64,000 nt of DNA, taken from Roseibium sediminis (lineage in GTDB: Bacteria > Pseudomonadota > Alphaproteobacteria > Rhizobiales > Stappiaceae). The notes beneath the pieces are model-generated. The model did no database searches and was not told the origin of the DNA. It saw only the letters and a list, made by a program, of their open reading frames with translations. The DNA is taken from NCBI RefSeq assembly GCF_008711325.1, contig NZ_VXDB01000012.1:1-64000 (forward strand), read 5' to 3'. The position numbers were made by a program, and so were the translations under genes. Shown here piece by piece: positions 1 through 8,921 of the stretch; the stretch's first letter is position 1, and every line of letters begins with the position of its first letter.

Positions 1-2
1 AA

Positions 3-566
3 ACGGCTGCTCCTAAAAGGCCAAGCCAAAATCATTGGGTTTTTGCGGGTGTCCAGCTGGGCTCGCCGGTGGTTCTGAAAATCCCGGATGGCTCGTTCAG
101 CCGCGGTGTCTTCAAGGAGGCGGGGGACGCGGAGATCAAGGCGCGGGTGAAGAGCCTGTTTCAGGACAGTGCTATCGTGCTGGCGCAGGAATATTGCCCG
201 ACCGATTTTGACTGGCGCATTGGCGTTCTGGACGGCGAGCCGCTGTTCGCCGTGCAATACCTCATGGCCAAGAAACACTGGCAGATCGTGCGCCACCAGG
301 AGGGCAAGAAATCCGTCGAGGGCGGGTTCAAGACCGTCACCCTTGCCGAGGCCCCGCCCGCTGTCATCGACATCGCCGTCCGCGCCGCGCGTCTCATTGG
401 TGACGGGTTCTACGGTGTCGACATGAAAGTCTTCGGCGACCGCGCCGTGGTCATCGAAGTCAACGACAACCCCAACCTCGACCACGGCTGCGAAGACGTC
501 GCCGAAAAAGACGCCGTCTGGGACCAGATGATCCGCTGGTTTGTTCGCAGGCTGGAGGCAAGGTGA
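3..566 (+). CDS. RimK-family ATP-grasp ligase, 3' part (5' end outside window)
   Basis: The frame is open from base 3 and ends at a TGA at 564-566, so only the C-terminal part of the gene is present. The protein carries the RimK-type ATP-grasp stretch VVLKIPDGSFSRGV near its start, followed by an acidic metal/ATP-binding end (YGVDMKVFGDRAVVIEVNDNPN, with the metal-ligand glutamate and asparagine of the EVNxNP type). RimK-like enzymes ligate amino acids, often glutamate, to carboxyl groups of proteins or small molecules using ATP. The 'IPDGSFSRGV' wording matches the larger RimK-like proteins that have an extra N-terminal domain, but that part cannot be seen. The substrate cannot be told. The next gene is convergent, 58 bp away. 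Confidence 0.82.
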   Translation, partial: TAAPKRPSQNHWVFAGVQLGSPVVLKIPDGSFSRGVFKEAGDAEIKARVKSLFQDSAIVLAQEYCPTDFDWRIGVLDGEPLFAVQYLMAKKHWQIVRHQEGKKSVEGGFKTVTLAEAPPAVIDIAVRAARLIGDGFYGVDMKVFGDRAVVIEVNDNPNLDHGCEDVAEKDAVWDQMIRWFVRRLEAR

Positions 567-624
567 AGGGGATTTACCTAAGTTGAGATCTTAATATTTG
601 CGAGTTTTGATATTCACCCATTCA

Positions 625-2592
625 TCAACGTTCATTGTCGCCAGAAACTTTTGCATATTGTCTCGGTGCGTCAAGCAGGTTGAACAGAGTTTGCGCGGTG
701 GCTCTGACCTCGGGGTTGACATCTTTGATTTGGTCTTTTCCATAGAGATAAGCGCTGTACGCAACGAACAGCGGGGTATTAACTTCCGCCTGTCCCGTTT
801 CTTTCAACCATGAAAGTAAATTTTCGCCCTCTCCGTGCATTTCAAATAATCTAAAAAGTCTTACGCAATCAATTTGATTAAAAATGGTAAGCTGAAACTC
901 CTTTTCGTTGAGGATTTTTCCTAGATATTCTAATGATTTATCGATTTTTCTTTCTAGTATGAACTCTGCAGATTGGATGAATTGCACTCTTGTTTTATTG
1001 TTGCTTTTTTCTTCTTTTGTTATTTTGATATTTGCAGATTCATCAGAAAGTAAATAGGCCCAAGCTAGTTCAAATTTATAATAATCGCTACTTTCATATT
1101 CTATAAATGAAAGCATGTCTTTTGCTATGTTGTATTCATTGGTGAAATCCAAAAGCATTAATCCTGAGAAAAAGTATATGTCATTCTTTTTTCTTAGGGT
1201 TTTTATAAATTTTTTCTTTATCTCTAGGCTTTCTGTTGGTTTTTCTACGATAAAATCTTTTATACGTTGTGCAGCTTGATGTACATCGCTCGACTGTTCG
1301 AGTGCAATGTCCAGTGCTGTTTTGAATTGCTTCTGCCGATCTGTTCGTTGAGCTAATGCACTAAACTTAGCGGCGATAATATCCAATTCATTTCGCGCAT
1401 AAAAACAGGTCAGAAAGCTTACCAGCCAGCGCAATTTTTGTTTGGTGCGGCGTGTCCCGTGGCGCATCAAATACCAGATGTTCAAGAAGCGCTCAGTAAT
1501 CTGGTGTCCTTTGTAGGAGCCGGATGTCTCTACGCTCTCGATCAACCCGTCCTTTCGAAGACGGCTCAGTTGAGGCGACAAAGTCGTGGACGTGATGCCT
1601 GTAATTTCGCTCAATTTTCCCGTGGTGACCGGGTCCCAATGGAGTGCAATCGCGTCGATGATTGCGCGCTGTTGCGGGGTTTGGTACTCCTCCACACGTG
1701 CCTTGTAGTAGGGTGTTACCTGATCAAGCAGAAGCTCAAGATCGGCCATTGCAGCGTCGGATTCCTCCGTTTCAAGCAACCGGTAAATCAAGGTAAGAAC
1801 GCGGGGATTGCCCCCGGTTAATGTGTGCAGAACTTTCAGGCGTTCCGGTTGGGTGTCCAGGATCTGGATTACAGGTTCACCATGCTCGCCGCGTCTTTCA
1901 GCCAACGACCGCATGCACTCTTCTGTTTCTCGTGCGTCCAGCGGATCCATGTGATGTGGCTGAAAAAATTCATAGAACGCCGCCTTGCTGTCCGCGGATT
2001 GCTGAAGCGACTGGGTTGCTGCGCCAATGAGAATTGAGCCTTCCCTATCCTGCAGGTGGCGCCTCAAAGTCCAATGTTCTTCGTCTCTCAACGCATCCAA
2101 AATGAGATCAAGATTGTCCACGAGCAGGATCGCGCGCCGGTTGAGGCAGCGTAAAGCTTCGCGGAATGCTTCTTCGGCTCCACCGTCAGACTTCCATTTT
2201 TCGGAGACCATTTCTTCGTCTAGTTGGTCGGCCAACTCTTGCTGATTGTTTTCTTCTGCCCATTCTGCGAGAGATTCTCCGCAGTTCCGCCAAAAATCTC
2301 CGAGTGAAAGAACATTATACTGCTCTTCCCTGAAACGAAGAGGGATGAAGCGGGTTGAGAGATGTGGATCTCTCGAAATACCAATCGCCAGTCTTCTAAG
2401 GAGGGAGGTCTTGCCCATGCCTCTGGAGCCAACAAGGAGGTCGTGCTGTCCTGCTTCGTCCTGATTTTGGGCTCGCAGACGGCGAAGCAAGGCTTCCAGG
2501 ATTTTATGTCTGGCGACAAAACTCTCAACGAAATCGTCGTCGTTCAATGTGGATTGATTGTAGAGAGCCGGATTGGGGATGACAGTCTTCAT
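625..2592 (-). CDS. STAND-like P-loop ATPase with winged helix and helical C-terminus
   Basis: A 655-residue protein. It has Walker A GSRGMGKT (about residues 55-62), Walker B AILLVDN (about 154-160), a TGGNPR segment (about 259-264) like the post-ATPase motif of STAND/archaeal-type ATPases, a winged-helix region (about 305-370, TTLSPQLSRLRKDGLIE) and a long helical C-terminal half encoded by clearly AT-rich DNA. No membrane segment or nuclease motif is visible, so the effector activity is unknown. I chose the ATG at 2592 because it overlaps the upstream stop as ATGA and has AGGAG about 8 nt before it; an in-frame start at 2610 is possible. Tight coupling to the ATPase gene upstream implies a two-protein system. 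The base composition suggests horizontal acquisition. Regulatory or defence roles are both plausible; neither is shown. Confidence 0.78.
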   Translation of the reverse strand: MKTVIPNPALYNQSTLNDDDFVESFVARHKILEALLRRLRAQNQDEAGQHDLLVGSRGMGKTSLLRRLAIGISRDPHLSTRFIPLRFREEQYNVLSLGDFWRNCGESLAEWAEENNQQELADQLDEEMVSEKWKSDGGAEEAFREALRCLNRRAILLVDNLDLILDALRDEEHWTLRRHLQDREGSILIGAATQSLQQSADSKAAFYEFFQPHHMDPLDARETEECMRSLAERRGEHGEPVIQILDTQPERLKVLHTLTGGNPRVLTLIYRLLETEESDAAMADLELLLDQVTPYYKARVEEYQTPQQRAIIDAIALHWDPVTTGKLSEITGITSTTLSPQLSRLRKDGLIESVETSGSYKGHQITERFLNIWYLMRHGTRRTKQKLRWLVSFLTCFYARNELDIIAAKFSALAQRTDRQKQFKTALDIALEQSSDVHQAAQRIKDFIVEKPTESLEIKKKFIKTLRKKNDIYFFSGLMLLDFTNEYNIAKDMLSFIEYESSDYYKFELAWAYLLSDESANIKITKEEKSNNKTRVQFIQSAEFILERKIDKSLEYLGKILNEKEFQLTIFNQIDCVRLFRLFEMHGEGENLLSWLKETGQAEVNTPLFVAYSAYLYGKDQIKDVNPEVRATAQTLFNLLDAPRQYAKVSGDNER

Positions 2593-3710
2593 GCCTCGTA
2601 CTCCTGCCAATATCGACGCACCAATCCTGATCGAAATGCAAATCTACCTGAGTTCTTTACTAGCAACCCGTCGGTTACAAGGATGTCGAGCGTATCCTTG
2701 ATTGACCGCCTGTTCGGCTTTGAAAGTGATGCCAGTAAAGTTTCAATTGTTTCGCCTGATGTTTGTTCGCAAAGCTTATGCAACAGCTGCATGGCCAGAT
2801 CGCTGTCAGACTTTGTAAGGTTTTTGCGTACATGTTCGCGCCAGACTGCAAAGTCGGATTTGCGCGAAGGTTGAAGCAACTTATCAAACGCTGCTTCAAA
2901 ATCCTCCCGTGTGGCTTCGTCCGGTCCGTTGTCAGAGTTGTTGATCGAGGGTCGGATTTCGTTTGCGATCAGTTTTAAATAATAAGGCGCAAGCCATCCG
3001 AGTTCATCAAACATTTGATCGAGAACTTTCTCAGAGGCGGTGAACTTGTGATTGAAAAGTTCTTGAATTTTTTCGTCTAGCAAAAATGAACGGGCTTCGC
3101 CCTTTGTAAACGGCTCGAGAACGAATTTTTCGAAGTCTACAAATGCGCCTTCAAGATCATACCTTCTGGCGATGGTATCGAGCCCGATAGAGCCAGTAAG
3201 CAACCAGCGTACATTCTTAAATTGCTGTTGGATGCCGCGCAGTTTGTAAGAGAACCCGTGAGCAGAGGTCTGATCTTGTTCCGCGAGCGCTAGTATGAAA
3301 TATGCGATTTCATCTATAATGATAACAGTCGGGAAACTGTTGTCATTCAACGCTTCGATCAGTGTCTCGAGAAATTCTACCGGGTCTATATTACTCAAGG
3401 CATCAATGGGATTTGTGCCCCAATTGCCGCCTAGCAGATTGTCGAGACGGGTGCTGACATGAGCCAGAAAGCGATCCTTGAGCTTTGATTGTCCTTCGAT
3501 TTTTTTTGCTAGTTTTCTTGCGAACTCTTCGATGGTTCGCATCCCTTCAACGTCAAGTTCGACCACAGCCCAATCTTCTTTTCGAAGGTCGTCAGCAAGT
3601 TTTCCAGCGGTCCATGTCTTTCCGATTCTACGAGGTGCGGGCATTTGTATGTTTACGCCAGCCGATAATTTCCGTTTTAGCAATGCACGTTCTTTTATTC
3701 TGTTATGCAT
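2589..3710 (-). CDS. Archaeal-type AAA ATPase
   Basis: A 373-residue protein with an N-terminal P-loop module. Walker A APRRIGKT lies at about residues 25-32, Walker B TVIIIDE at about 128-134 and a sensor-1-like WLLTGS at about 169-174. A helical lid follows, and the C-terminal region ends in a probable winged helix (SIKDTLDILVTDGLLVKNSGRFAF). This layout fits the archaeal-ATPase (ATPase_2-like) group of signal-transduction P-loop NTPases. It is the first gene of a two-gene unit: its TGA overlaps the ATG of the second ATPase. The RNA starts from a promoter with a consensus TTGACA box at 3767-3772 and an unusual triple half-site. It may sense a signal and act on its partner, but no substrate or partner can be named from sequence. 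Confidence 0.78.
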   Translation of the reverse strand: MHNRIKERALLKRKLSAGVNIQMPAPRRIGKTWTAGKLADDLRKEDWAVVELDVEGMRTIEEFARKLAKKIEGQSKLKDRFLAHVSTRLDNLLGGNWGTNPIDALSNIDPVEFLETLIEALNDNSFPTVIIIDEIAYFILALAEQDQTSAHGFSYKLRGIQQQFKNVRWLLTGSIGLDTIARRYDLEGAFVDFEKFVLEPFTKGEARSFLLDEKIQELFNHKFTASEKVLDQMFDELGWLAPYYLKLIANEIRPSINNSDNGPDEATREDFEAAFDKLLQPSRKSDFAVWREHVRKNLTKSDSDLAMQLLHKLCEQTSGETIETLLASLSKPNRRSIKDTLDILVTDGLLVKNSGRFAFRSGLVRRYWQEYEA

Positions 3711-3733
3711 GAAAGAAACCTATGATTGAGATT

Positions 3734-3755
3734 ATTCAAAATTGAATTTATTCAA
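3734..3755. promoter_or_regulatory. Alternating inverted half-sites, candidate operator
   Basis: On the plus strand the sequence reads ATTCAA-aa-TTGAAT-tt-ATTCAA (3734-3739, 3742-3747, 3750-3755). There are three exact 6-bp half-sites in alternating orientation, each separated by 2 bp, giving two overlapping dyads with an 8-bp period. They cover the predicted -10 box of the ATPase operon. This is the geometry expected of a repressor site. The cognate regulator is unknown; either ATPase has a winged helix and could be autoregulatory. Confidence 0.5.
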
Positions 3756-3772
3756 AAGTGTATAATTGTCAA
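3745..3772 (-). promoter_or_regulatory. Predicted sigma70-type promoter of the ATPase pair
   Basis: On the minus strand TTGACA (3772-3767) is followed after 16 nt by TAAATT (3750-3745), about 35 nt before the ATG at 3710. The -35 box is a perfect consensus match; the -10 box matches four of six positions. It overlaps the alternating half-sites at 3734-3755. Confidence 0.5.
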
Positions 3773-3907
3773 GCGGCGAGAGGCGCGTACTTTTCATTTG
3801 CCCTTGCGCCTGTTGCCCTTGGTCCCCAAATCCCCTAAAGCTTGCCCCGCCCATTGAACACCAATCGCTTACCTGCCTTGTCTGCAGGAGTGAGCAGGAG
3901 AAAATGC

Positions 3908-5878
3908 ATGATTAAGCTGACCTTTCCCGACAATTCCGTGCGCGAGTTTGAAGACGGGGTGACCGGCGCCGATGTGGCTGCCAGCATTTCCAAGTCTTTG
4001 GCCAAGAAGGCCGTTGCCGTTGCGCTGGACGGGGAACTGGCCGATCTCGCCGATCCGATTTCCAAAAACTCCGCCATCGAGATCGTCACCCGTGACGACC
4101 CGCGCGCGGTTGAGCTGATCCGCCACGATTCCGCGCATGTTCTTGCCGAAGCGGTGCAGGAGCTGTGGCCGCACACGCAGGTGACCATCGGTCCGGTGAT
4201 CGAGAACGGCTTTTACTATGACTTCAAGCGCGTTCATCCCGAGACCAAGGAAAACTGGCCGTTCACGACCGACGATCTGGAAGTGATCGAGAAGAAGATG
4301 CGCGAGATCATCCAGCGCAATCAGCCTTTTACCAAGGAACTGTGGTCCCGCGAAAAGGCCAAGCAGGTCTTTGCCGAGATGGGCGAGGACTACAAGGTTG
4401 AGCTTGTGGACGCGATCCCGGAAGGTCAGGACATCAAGATCTACAAGCAGGGCGACTGGTTCGACCTCTGCCGTGGTCCGCACATGGACGCAACGGGCCG
4501 CATCGGCACCGCCTTCAAGCTGATGAAGGTGGCCGGGGCCTATTGGCGCGGGGACAGCAACAACCCGATGCTGTCGCGCATTTACGGCACCGCCTGGTCG
4601 AGCGACAAGGACCTGAAGGCCTATCTCCACATGCTGGAAGAGGCCGAAAAGCGTGACCACCGCAAGCTTGGCCGGGAAATGGACCTGTTCCACTTCCAGG
4701 AAGAGGGGCCGGGCGTTGTCTTCTGGCATGACAAGGGCTGGCGGTTGTTCCAGACGCTGGTGTCCTACATGCGTCGGCGCCTGTCTGGCGACTATCAGGA
4801 AGTCAACGCGCCGCAGGTTCTGTCCACCAAGCTGTGGGAGACCTCCGGTCACTGGGCCTGGTACAAGGAAAACATGTTTGCCGTTCAGGGCGCAGATCCG
4901 GAAGACGAGGACGCCCACGTCTTCGCGCTGAAGCCGATGAACTGTCCGGGCCATATCCAGATCTTCAAGCACGGTCTGAAGAGCTACCGCGACCTGCCGC
5001 TGCGCATGGCCGAGTTCGGCGTGGTTCACCGCTACGAGCCGTCCGGCGCGATGCACGGGTTGATGCGCGTGCGCGGCTTCACGCAGGACGATGCCCACGT
5101 TTTCTGCACCGATGAGCAAATGGCGGCGGAATGCCTCAAGATCAACGACCTGATCCTGTCGGTCTATGAGCATTTCGGCTTTGAAAAGATCGTCGTGAAG
5201 CTCTCCACCCGCCCGGAAAAGCGGGTCGGCTCGGACGAGCTTTGGGATCATGCCGAAGAGGTGATGGGCAAGGTTCTGGAGCAGATCAAGGAACAGTCCG
5301 GTGGCCGGGTTGAGACCGACATTCTGCCGGGTGAGGGCGCGTTCTACGGTCCGAAGTTCGAATATACCCTGCGCGATGCCATTGGCCGTGAATGGCAGTG
5401 CGGCACCACGCAGGTCGACTTCAACCTGCCGGAGCGCTTTGGCGCGTTTTACGTCGACAACAACGGCGAGAAGCAGACGCCGGTGATGATCCACCGCGCA
5501 ATCTGCGGCTCCATGGAACGGTTCCTCGGCATCCTGATCGAGAACTATGCCGGACACTTCCCGCTGTGGCTTGCGCCGCTGCAGGTGGTGGTGGCGACGA
5601 TCACCTCCGAGGCGGATGACTATGGCCGCGAAGTTGCCGACAAGCTGCGGGCTGCGGGTCTCAAGGTGGACACGGATTTCCGCAACGAGAAGATCAACTA
5701 CAAGGTCCGCGAACACTCGCTGGCCAAGGTTCCGGCCATCGTGGTCTGCGGCATGCGTGAAGCGGAAGAAAAGACGGTGAATATTCGCCGCCTCGGGTCC
5801 AAGGACCAGACGGCGATGACGCTGGACGAGGCCATCGAGGCCTTCCGTTCGGAAGCCGTTCCGCCGGATATGAAGTAA
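3908..5878 (+). CDS. thrS: Threonine--tRNA ligase
   Basis: A 656-residue cytosolic enzyme that charges tRNA-Thr with threonine. The order of domains is an N-terminal TGS domain ([16 protein letters not shown]), the editing domain with [10 protein letters not shown], the class II catalytic core with the zinc-ligand cysteine in KPMNCPGH, the [11 protein letters not shown] motif 2 region, and a C-terminal anticodon-binding domain ([10 protein letters not shown]-like, ending in [11 protein letters not shown] and KVPAIVVCG). I used the ATG at 3908 because AGGAG sits at 3896-3900; a longer frame opens at 3842 but adds 22 residues unlike the family start. A strong terminator follows. No T-box-like leader is visible in the short upstream region. 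Confidence 0.97.
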   Translation: MIKLTFPDNSVREFEDGVTGADVAASISKSLAKKAVAVALDGELADLADPISKNSAIEIVTRDDPRAVELIRHDSAHVLAEAVQELWPHTQVTIGPVIENGFYYDFKRVHPETKENWPFTTDDLEVIEKKMREIIQRNQPFTKELWSREKAKQVFAEMGEDYKVELVDAIPEGQDIKIYKQGDWFDLCRGPHMDATGRIGTAFKLMKVAGAYWRGDSNNPMLSRIYGTAWSSDKDLKAYLHMLEEAEKRDHRKLGREMDLFHFQEEGPGVVFWHDKGWRLFQTLVSYMRRRLSGDYQEVNAPQVLSTKLWETSGHWAWYKENMFAVQGADPEDEDAHVFALKPMNCPGHIQIFKHGLKSYRDLPLRMAEFGVVHRYEPSGAMHGLMRVRGFTQDDAHVFCTDEQMAAECLKINDLILSVYEHFGFEKIVVKLSTRPEKRVGSDELWDHAEEVMGKVLEQIKEQSGGRVETDILPGEGAFYGPKFEYTLRDAIGREWQCGTTQVDFNLPERFGAFYVDNNGEKQTPVMIHRAICGSMERFLGILIENYAGHFPLWLAPLQVVVATITSEADDYGREVADKLRAAGLKVDTDFRNEKINYKVREHSLAKVPAIVVCGMREAEEKTVNIRRLGSKDQTAMTLDEAIEAFRSEAVPPDMK

Positions 5879-5905
5879 TTCCGTCAGGAATTGTTTAGCA
5901 CCAAC

Positions 5906-5947
5906 AGGGGAAAGTTCGTCATCTTGTGATGAACTTTCCCCTTTCTT
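5906..5947 (+). terminator. Rho-independent terminator after thrS
   Basis: A 16-bp stem (5906-5921 pairing with 5927-5942, one G-U pair) with a 5-nt loop is followed by TTCTT. It lies 27 nt after the thrS stop. Confidence 0.85.
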
Positions 5948-6028
5948 ATGTAGGCTGTCATGAAGTTGAAACATTCGCGCATGTATGCCGGATGAAACAG
6001 AGACTTTGCCCGAGCGAGAGCGACCCAC

Positions 6029-6871
6029 TTGGATCACGCCGAATTCAGCTACGCCAATCCCGACCACCCCTGGCACAAGCGCATGGTGATCCGCACCATC
6101 GAAGGCCTGTCTGGTCGCCGCAAGCTGATGGATCTTTACGAGATCTGGCGCACGTCCATCGTCGGCACGTCCGAGCATATCTGGAGTGATCTGCTCGCCC
6201 TGATCAATGTCGGCGTTTCGGTCAGCGCAGGGGAGTGGCCGCCCAAGAACCTTCCCGAAGGGCCGCTGGTAATTGTTGCCAACCACCCCTATGGCATTGG
6301 CGACGGCCTTGCGATCCTTGCGCTTGCCGAGCAGCTGGGTCGCCCCTTCAAGATCATGATCAACAACGAGCTTTTGAAGGTGCCGGAGGTTCGGCCTTAT
6401 TCGCTTCCCGTTGATTTTGAGGAAACGAAGGAAGCGCTGAGGACCAACATGAACACCCGCAAGGAGGCGCTGGAGCTTCTGGCGAACGGGACGACGATCA
6501 TCGTCTTTCCCGGCGGCGGGGTGGCGACCGCGCCCAAACCTTTCGGCCGAGCCGAGGAGTTTCCATGGAAGACCTTCACCGCCAAGCTGATCCGGTCTTC
6601 AAGGGCAACGGTTCTGCCAATCTATTTTGAAGGCCAGAACTCGTGGCTGTTTCATTGGGTCAGCGGCTTTTCGCTCACCTTGCGCCTTGCTCTTCTGGTG
6701 CGCGAGTTCCGCCGCATCATCGGCCATGTCATCACCGCCCGCGCGGGCGCAGCCATTCCCTATGAAACCCTGTCCGGTTTCAAGGACCAGAAGGAAATCA
6801 CCAATTTCCTGTTCGACAAGGTCATGGAAATGGGCCCCGCCGACAAGCACAAGCGGCTGCTCGGGCGGTAA
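6029..6871 (+). CDS. Lysophospholipid acyltransferase-family protein
   Basis: About 280 residues. The key motif is VANHPYGIGDGLAI, an NHP(x)GxxDG form in which the histidine and aspartate are separated by five residues rather than the four of classical PlsC. A second acyltransferase block is IIVFPGGGVATAP. This variant belongs to the hemolysin/OlsA-like side of the LPLAT superfamily, which transfers acyl chains to lysolipids or ornithine-type lipids; the acceptor here is unknown. No strong membrane segment is seen, so membrane association is probably peripheral. The start is a TTG preceded by GCGAGAGCG; there is an in-frame TGA at 5993-5995 and no ATG before residue 19. It is monocistronic between the thrS terminator and a 366-bp gap. 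Confidence 0.8.
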   Translation: MDHAEFSYANPDHPWHKRMVIRTIEGLSGRRKLMDLYEIWRTSIVGTSEHIWSDLLALINVGVSVSAGEWPPKNLPEGPLVIVANHPYGIGDGLAILALAEQLGRPFKIMINNELLKVPEVRPYSLPVDFEETKEALRTNMNTRKEALELLANGTTIIVFPGGGVATAPKPFGRAEEFPWKTFTAKLIRSSRATVLPIYFEGQNSWLFHWVSGFSLTLRLALLVREFRRIIGHVITARAGAAIPYETLSGFKDQKEITNFLFDKVMEMGPADKHKRLLGR

Positions 6872-7237
6872 TCCAATCTCACCATTGAAAATTGCGCGAT
6901 GGATCAAGCCCGCTTGGACGAGTTCCTCTTTCCCGTTTGGGGGGACTTGAATCTCCCATATGTCTGCACGGTTCTCGCTTCCCCGGACGTAAGACATTTT
7001 CCGTCTTTGTTCCAAAACTCCGAAACTGGTGGATAGCCCAAAAAATGCAGCTTCAGATAGAGGCCTGCGGGGGCTCGTTGTTGGACGGAGCGGCCAAAAA
7101 GTGAAATCCTTTTCAGGCGTCTGGTGCTGATTTGGGTATCTGACGAGGGGACTTCCCTTTCGTCATGAGAATGCCTAGATTGGCGAAGAAAAGCGTACAA
7201 TGTGCGCTTTTTCAGCAAGCCGCCAAGAAGGACAACA
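6872..7237. other. Intergenic region, no gene recognised
   Basis: I find no supported coding frame or RNA gene here. One stem-loop is visible at 7141-7165, where TGACGA pairs with TCGTCA around a GGGGA/TTCCC inner stem, about 70 nt upstream of the phosphate-transporter start. It could be part of its leader. Confidence 0.4.
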
Positions 7238-8905
7238 ATGAACGAATTCGGCTTTTTCAGTTTTGCAATCAAGGTGGCCGGTGCGGCTGCGCTTCTCATT
7301 TGGGCCGTTCGGCTGGTCCGGACCGGGTTTGAGCGAACGCTTGGCAGCGATTTGCGCAAATGGCTGCGGCATTCGACCAAAAACAGGTTCCGGGCAGCGC
7401 TGACCGGCGCGGTGTCTGCGCTGCTTCTGCAAAGCTCGACGGCCGTTGCTGTCCTGACTTCCGGCTTTCTGGCAAATGGTCTCTTTGCCGCGCCCGCCGG
7501 GCTTGCCATCCTGCTTGGCGCAGATCTCGGGTCGGCTGCGGTGACCCAGCTTCTGATTGCCCGGCCGGATTTCGCCATGCCCGTCTTGTTGTTGCTGGGC
7601 GGCGGATTGCATCTGAAGGGGCGGACGGAGCGGCTGCGGCAAACGGGCCGGATCATGATCGGCCTTGCGCTGATCTTTCTCTCCCTTGATCTTTTGGGGC
7701 AGGCAAGCGCACCGCTGCAGCACAGCGAGACGGCCAAGCTGGTGATGGTTTATCTCAGCGGCGATCTTGCCGTGGCCTTTCTGGTGTCGGCCCTGTTCAC
7801 CTGGGCGGTGCATTCCAGCGTTGCCTCGGTTCTCCTTTGGGTGACACTGGCCGGGCAGGGCATCCTGCCAATGCCAGCTGCGCTTGCCATGGTGCTGGGG
7901 GCAAACCTCGGCGGCGCCTTCATCGCCTTCGTGCTGACCTACTCGGCGCCAGCGGCCTCGCGTCAGATGGTGTTCGGCAACCTTTTGCTACGCGGTGGCG
8001 GGGCTGCGATCGTTCTGATCCTGCTCAGCCGGTTTGGCTATATCTTTGACATTCCCGGTGGTTCGCCCGCACAACAGGTGATCAACTTCCACCTCCTGTT
8101 CAATTCCTGCCTGCTGGTTCTCGGGCTGCCCTTCGTGTCGCTGGTTGCGAAACTGGCCAAACAGATCGTGCCCGAGGACAAGAAGGACGAGGACAAGGAC
8201 CTTTTTTCAAGCGTGACGGCTCTCAATCCGGAGGCCCTTTCCGATCCGCAGCGCGCCATGACGGGGGCTGTTCGCGAGACCCTGCGACTTGCGGAGTTGC
8301 TGGAGGCCGGTATTCGGGAAATCTGGAGCAAGTCTCCCGACATGACCAAGGAAGACAGCAAGCGCATCCGCCGGGCTTTGGTTCAGGTCTTGGGCCGGTT
8401 TCAGGAGCTGAAGTTCTTTCTGGCCAAGATCGAGGCCAGCAAGTGCACGCCGGAGGAGATCCATAAGGCACAGGCGCTGACATCCACCGCCATCAGTCTG
8501 GAAACGGCAACGGACCTCATGTCCAACAAGCTTTTGCGGGTGTTTCTGCGGCTCAAGGAACAAAAGCTGCAGTTTTCTGCCGAAGGGCGGGCGGAACTGG
8601 ACGAGTTTTTTGACCTCGTCCTGCACAATATCCAGCTGGGTATCGATGTGCTTTTGACGCAAAATCCGGAATCCGCGCGGCATCTGGTGCAGCAGAAAGA
8701 GCGGACCCGGCAGCTTTTGAACAATCTGCAAAAGCAGCACATGGAGCGGCTGGGGGCGGGAAATTCGGAGTCCATCGAGACCAGCGCCTTCCATCTCGAT
8801 GTGCTGAACACCCTGAAGCTCATCAACACGTCTTTCTCCATGATCGGCTATCCGATCCTGGAAGAGCGCGGCGAACTCCTGCGCAGCCGCTTGCAGCATG
8901 GGTAG
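7238..8905 (+). CDS. Na/Pi cotransporter family protein with PhoU-like C-terminus
   Basis: A 555-residue inner-membrane protein. The N-terminal half (to about residue 310) is a series of hydrophobic helices with two inverted-repeat signature segments, LLQSSTAVAVLTSGF and VHSSVASVLLW, corresponding to the QSS motifs of the NptA/YjbB sodium-phosphate family. Glycine-rich pairs LGADLGSAA and LGANLGGAF follow each repeat. After about residue 320 the protein is soluble and helical (ETLRLAELLEAGIREI and later repeats), like a PhoU domain. It probably moves phosphate, possibly outward as proposed for YjbB. ATG 7238 with AAGGA upstream is preferred over the GTG at 7202. Downstream genes are on the other strand. 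Confidence 0.88.
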   Translation: MNEFGFFSFAIKVAGAAALLIWAVRLVRTGFERTLGSDLRKWLRHSTKNRFRAALTGAVSALLLQSSTAVAVLTSGFLANGLFAAPAGLAILLGADLGSAAVTQLLIARPDFAMPVLLLLGGGLHLKGRTERLRQTGRIMIGLALIFLSLDLLGQASAPLQHSETAKLVMVYLSGDLAVAFLVSALFTWAVHSSVASVLLWVTLAGQGILPMPAALAMVLGANLGGAFIAFVLTYSAPAASRQMVFGNLLLRGGGAAIVLILLSRFGYIFDIPGGSPAQQVINFHLLFNSCLLVLGLPFVSLVAKLAKQIVPEDKKDEDKDLFSSVTALNPEALSDPQRAMTGAVRETLRLAELLEAGIREIWSKSPDMTKEDSKRIRRALVQVLGRFQELKFFLAKIEASKCTPEEIHKAQALTSTAISLETATDLMSNKLLRVFLRLKEQKLQFSAEGRAELDEFFDLVLHNIQLGIDVLLTQNPESARHLVQQKERTRQLLNNLQKQHMERLGAGNSESIETSAFHLDVLNTLKLINTSFSMIGYPILEERGELLRSRLQHG

Positions 8906-8921
8906 GAGCTGAGCTTGAGGC

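Noticed and set aside
3781-3907. T-box or other riboswitch before thrS
   Set aside because: The leader is short and contains neither a T-box sequence nor an antiterminator pair; such elements are rare in this group.
3869-6286. 805-codon open frame on the minus strand opposite thrS
   Set aside because: It mirrors the codon pattern of thrS, crosses the thrS terminator and the next gene's start, and its product has no recognisable motif.
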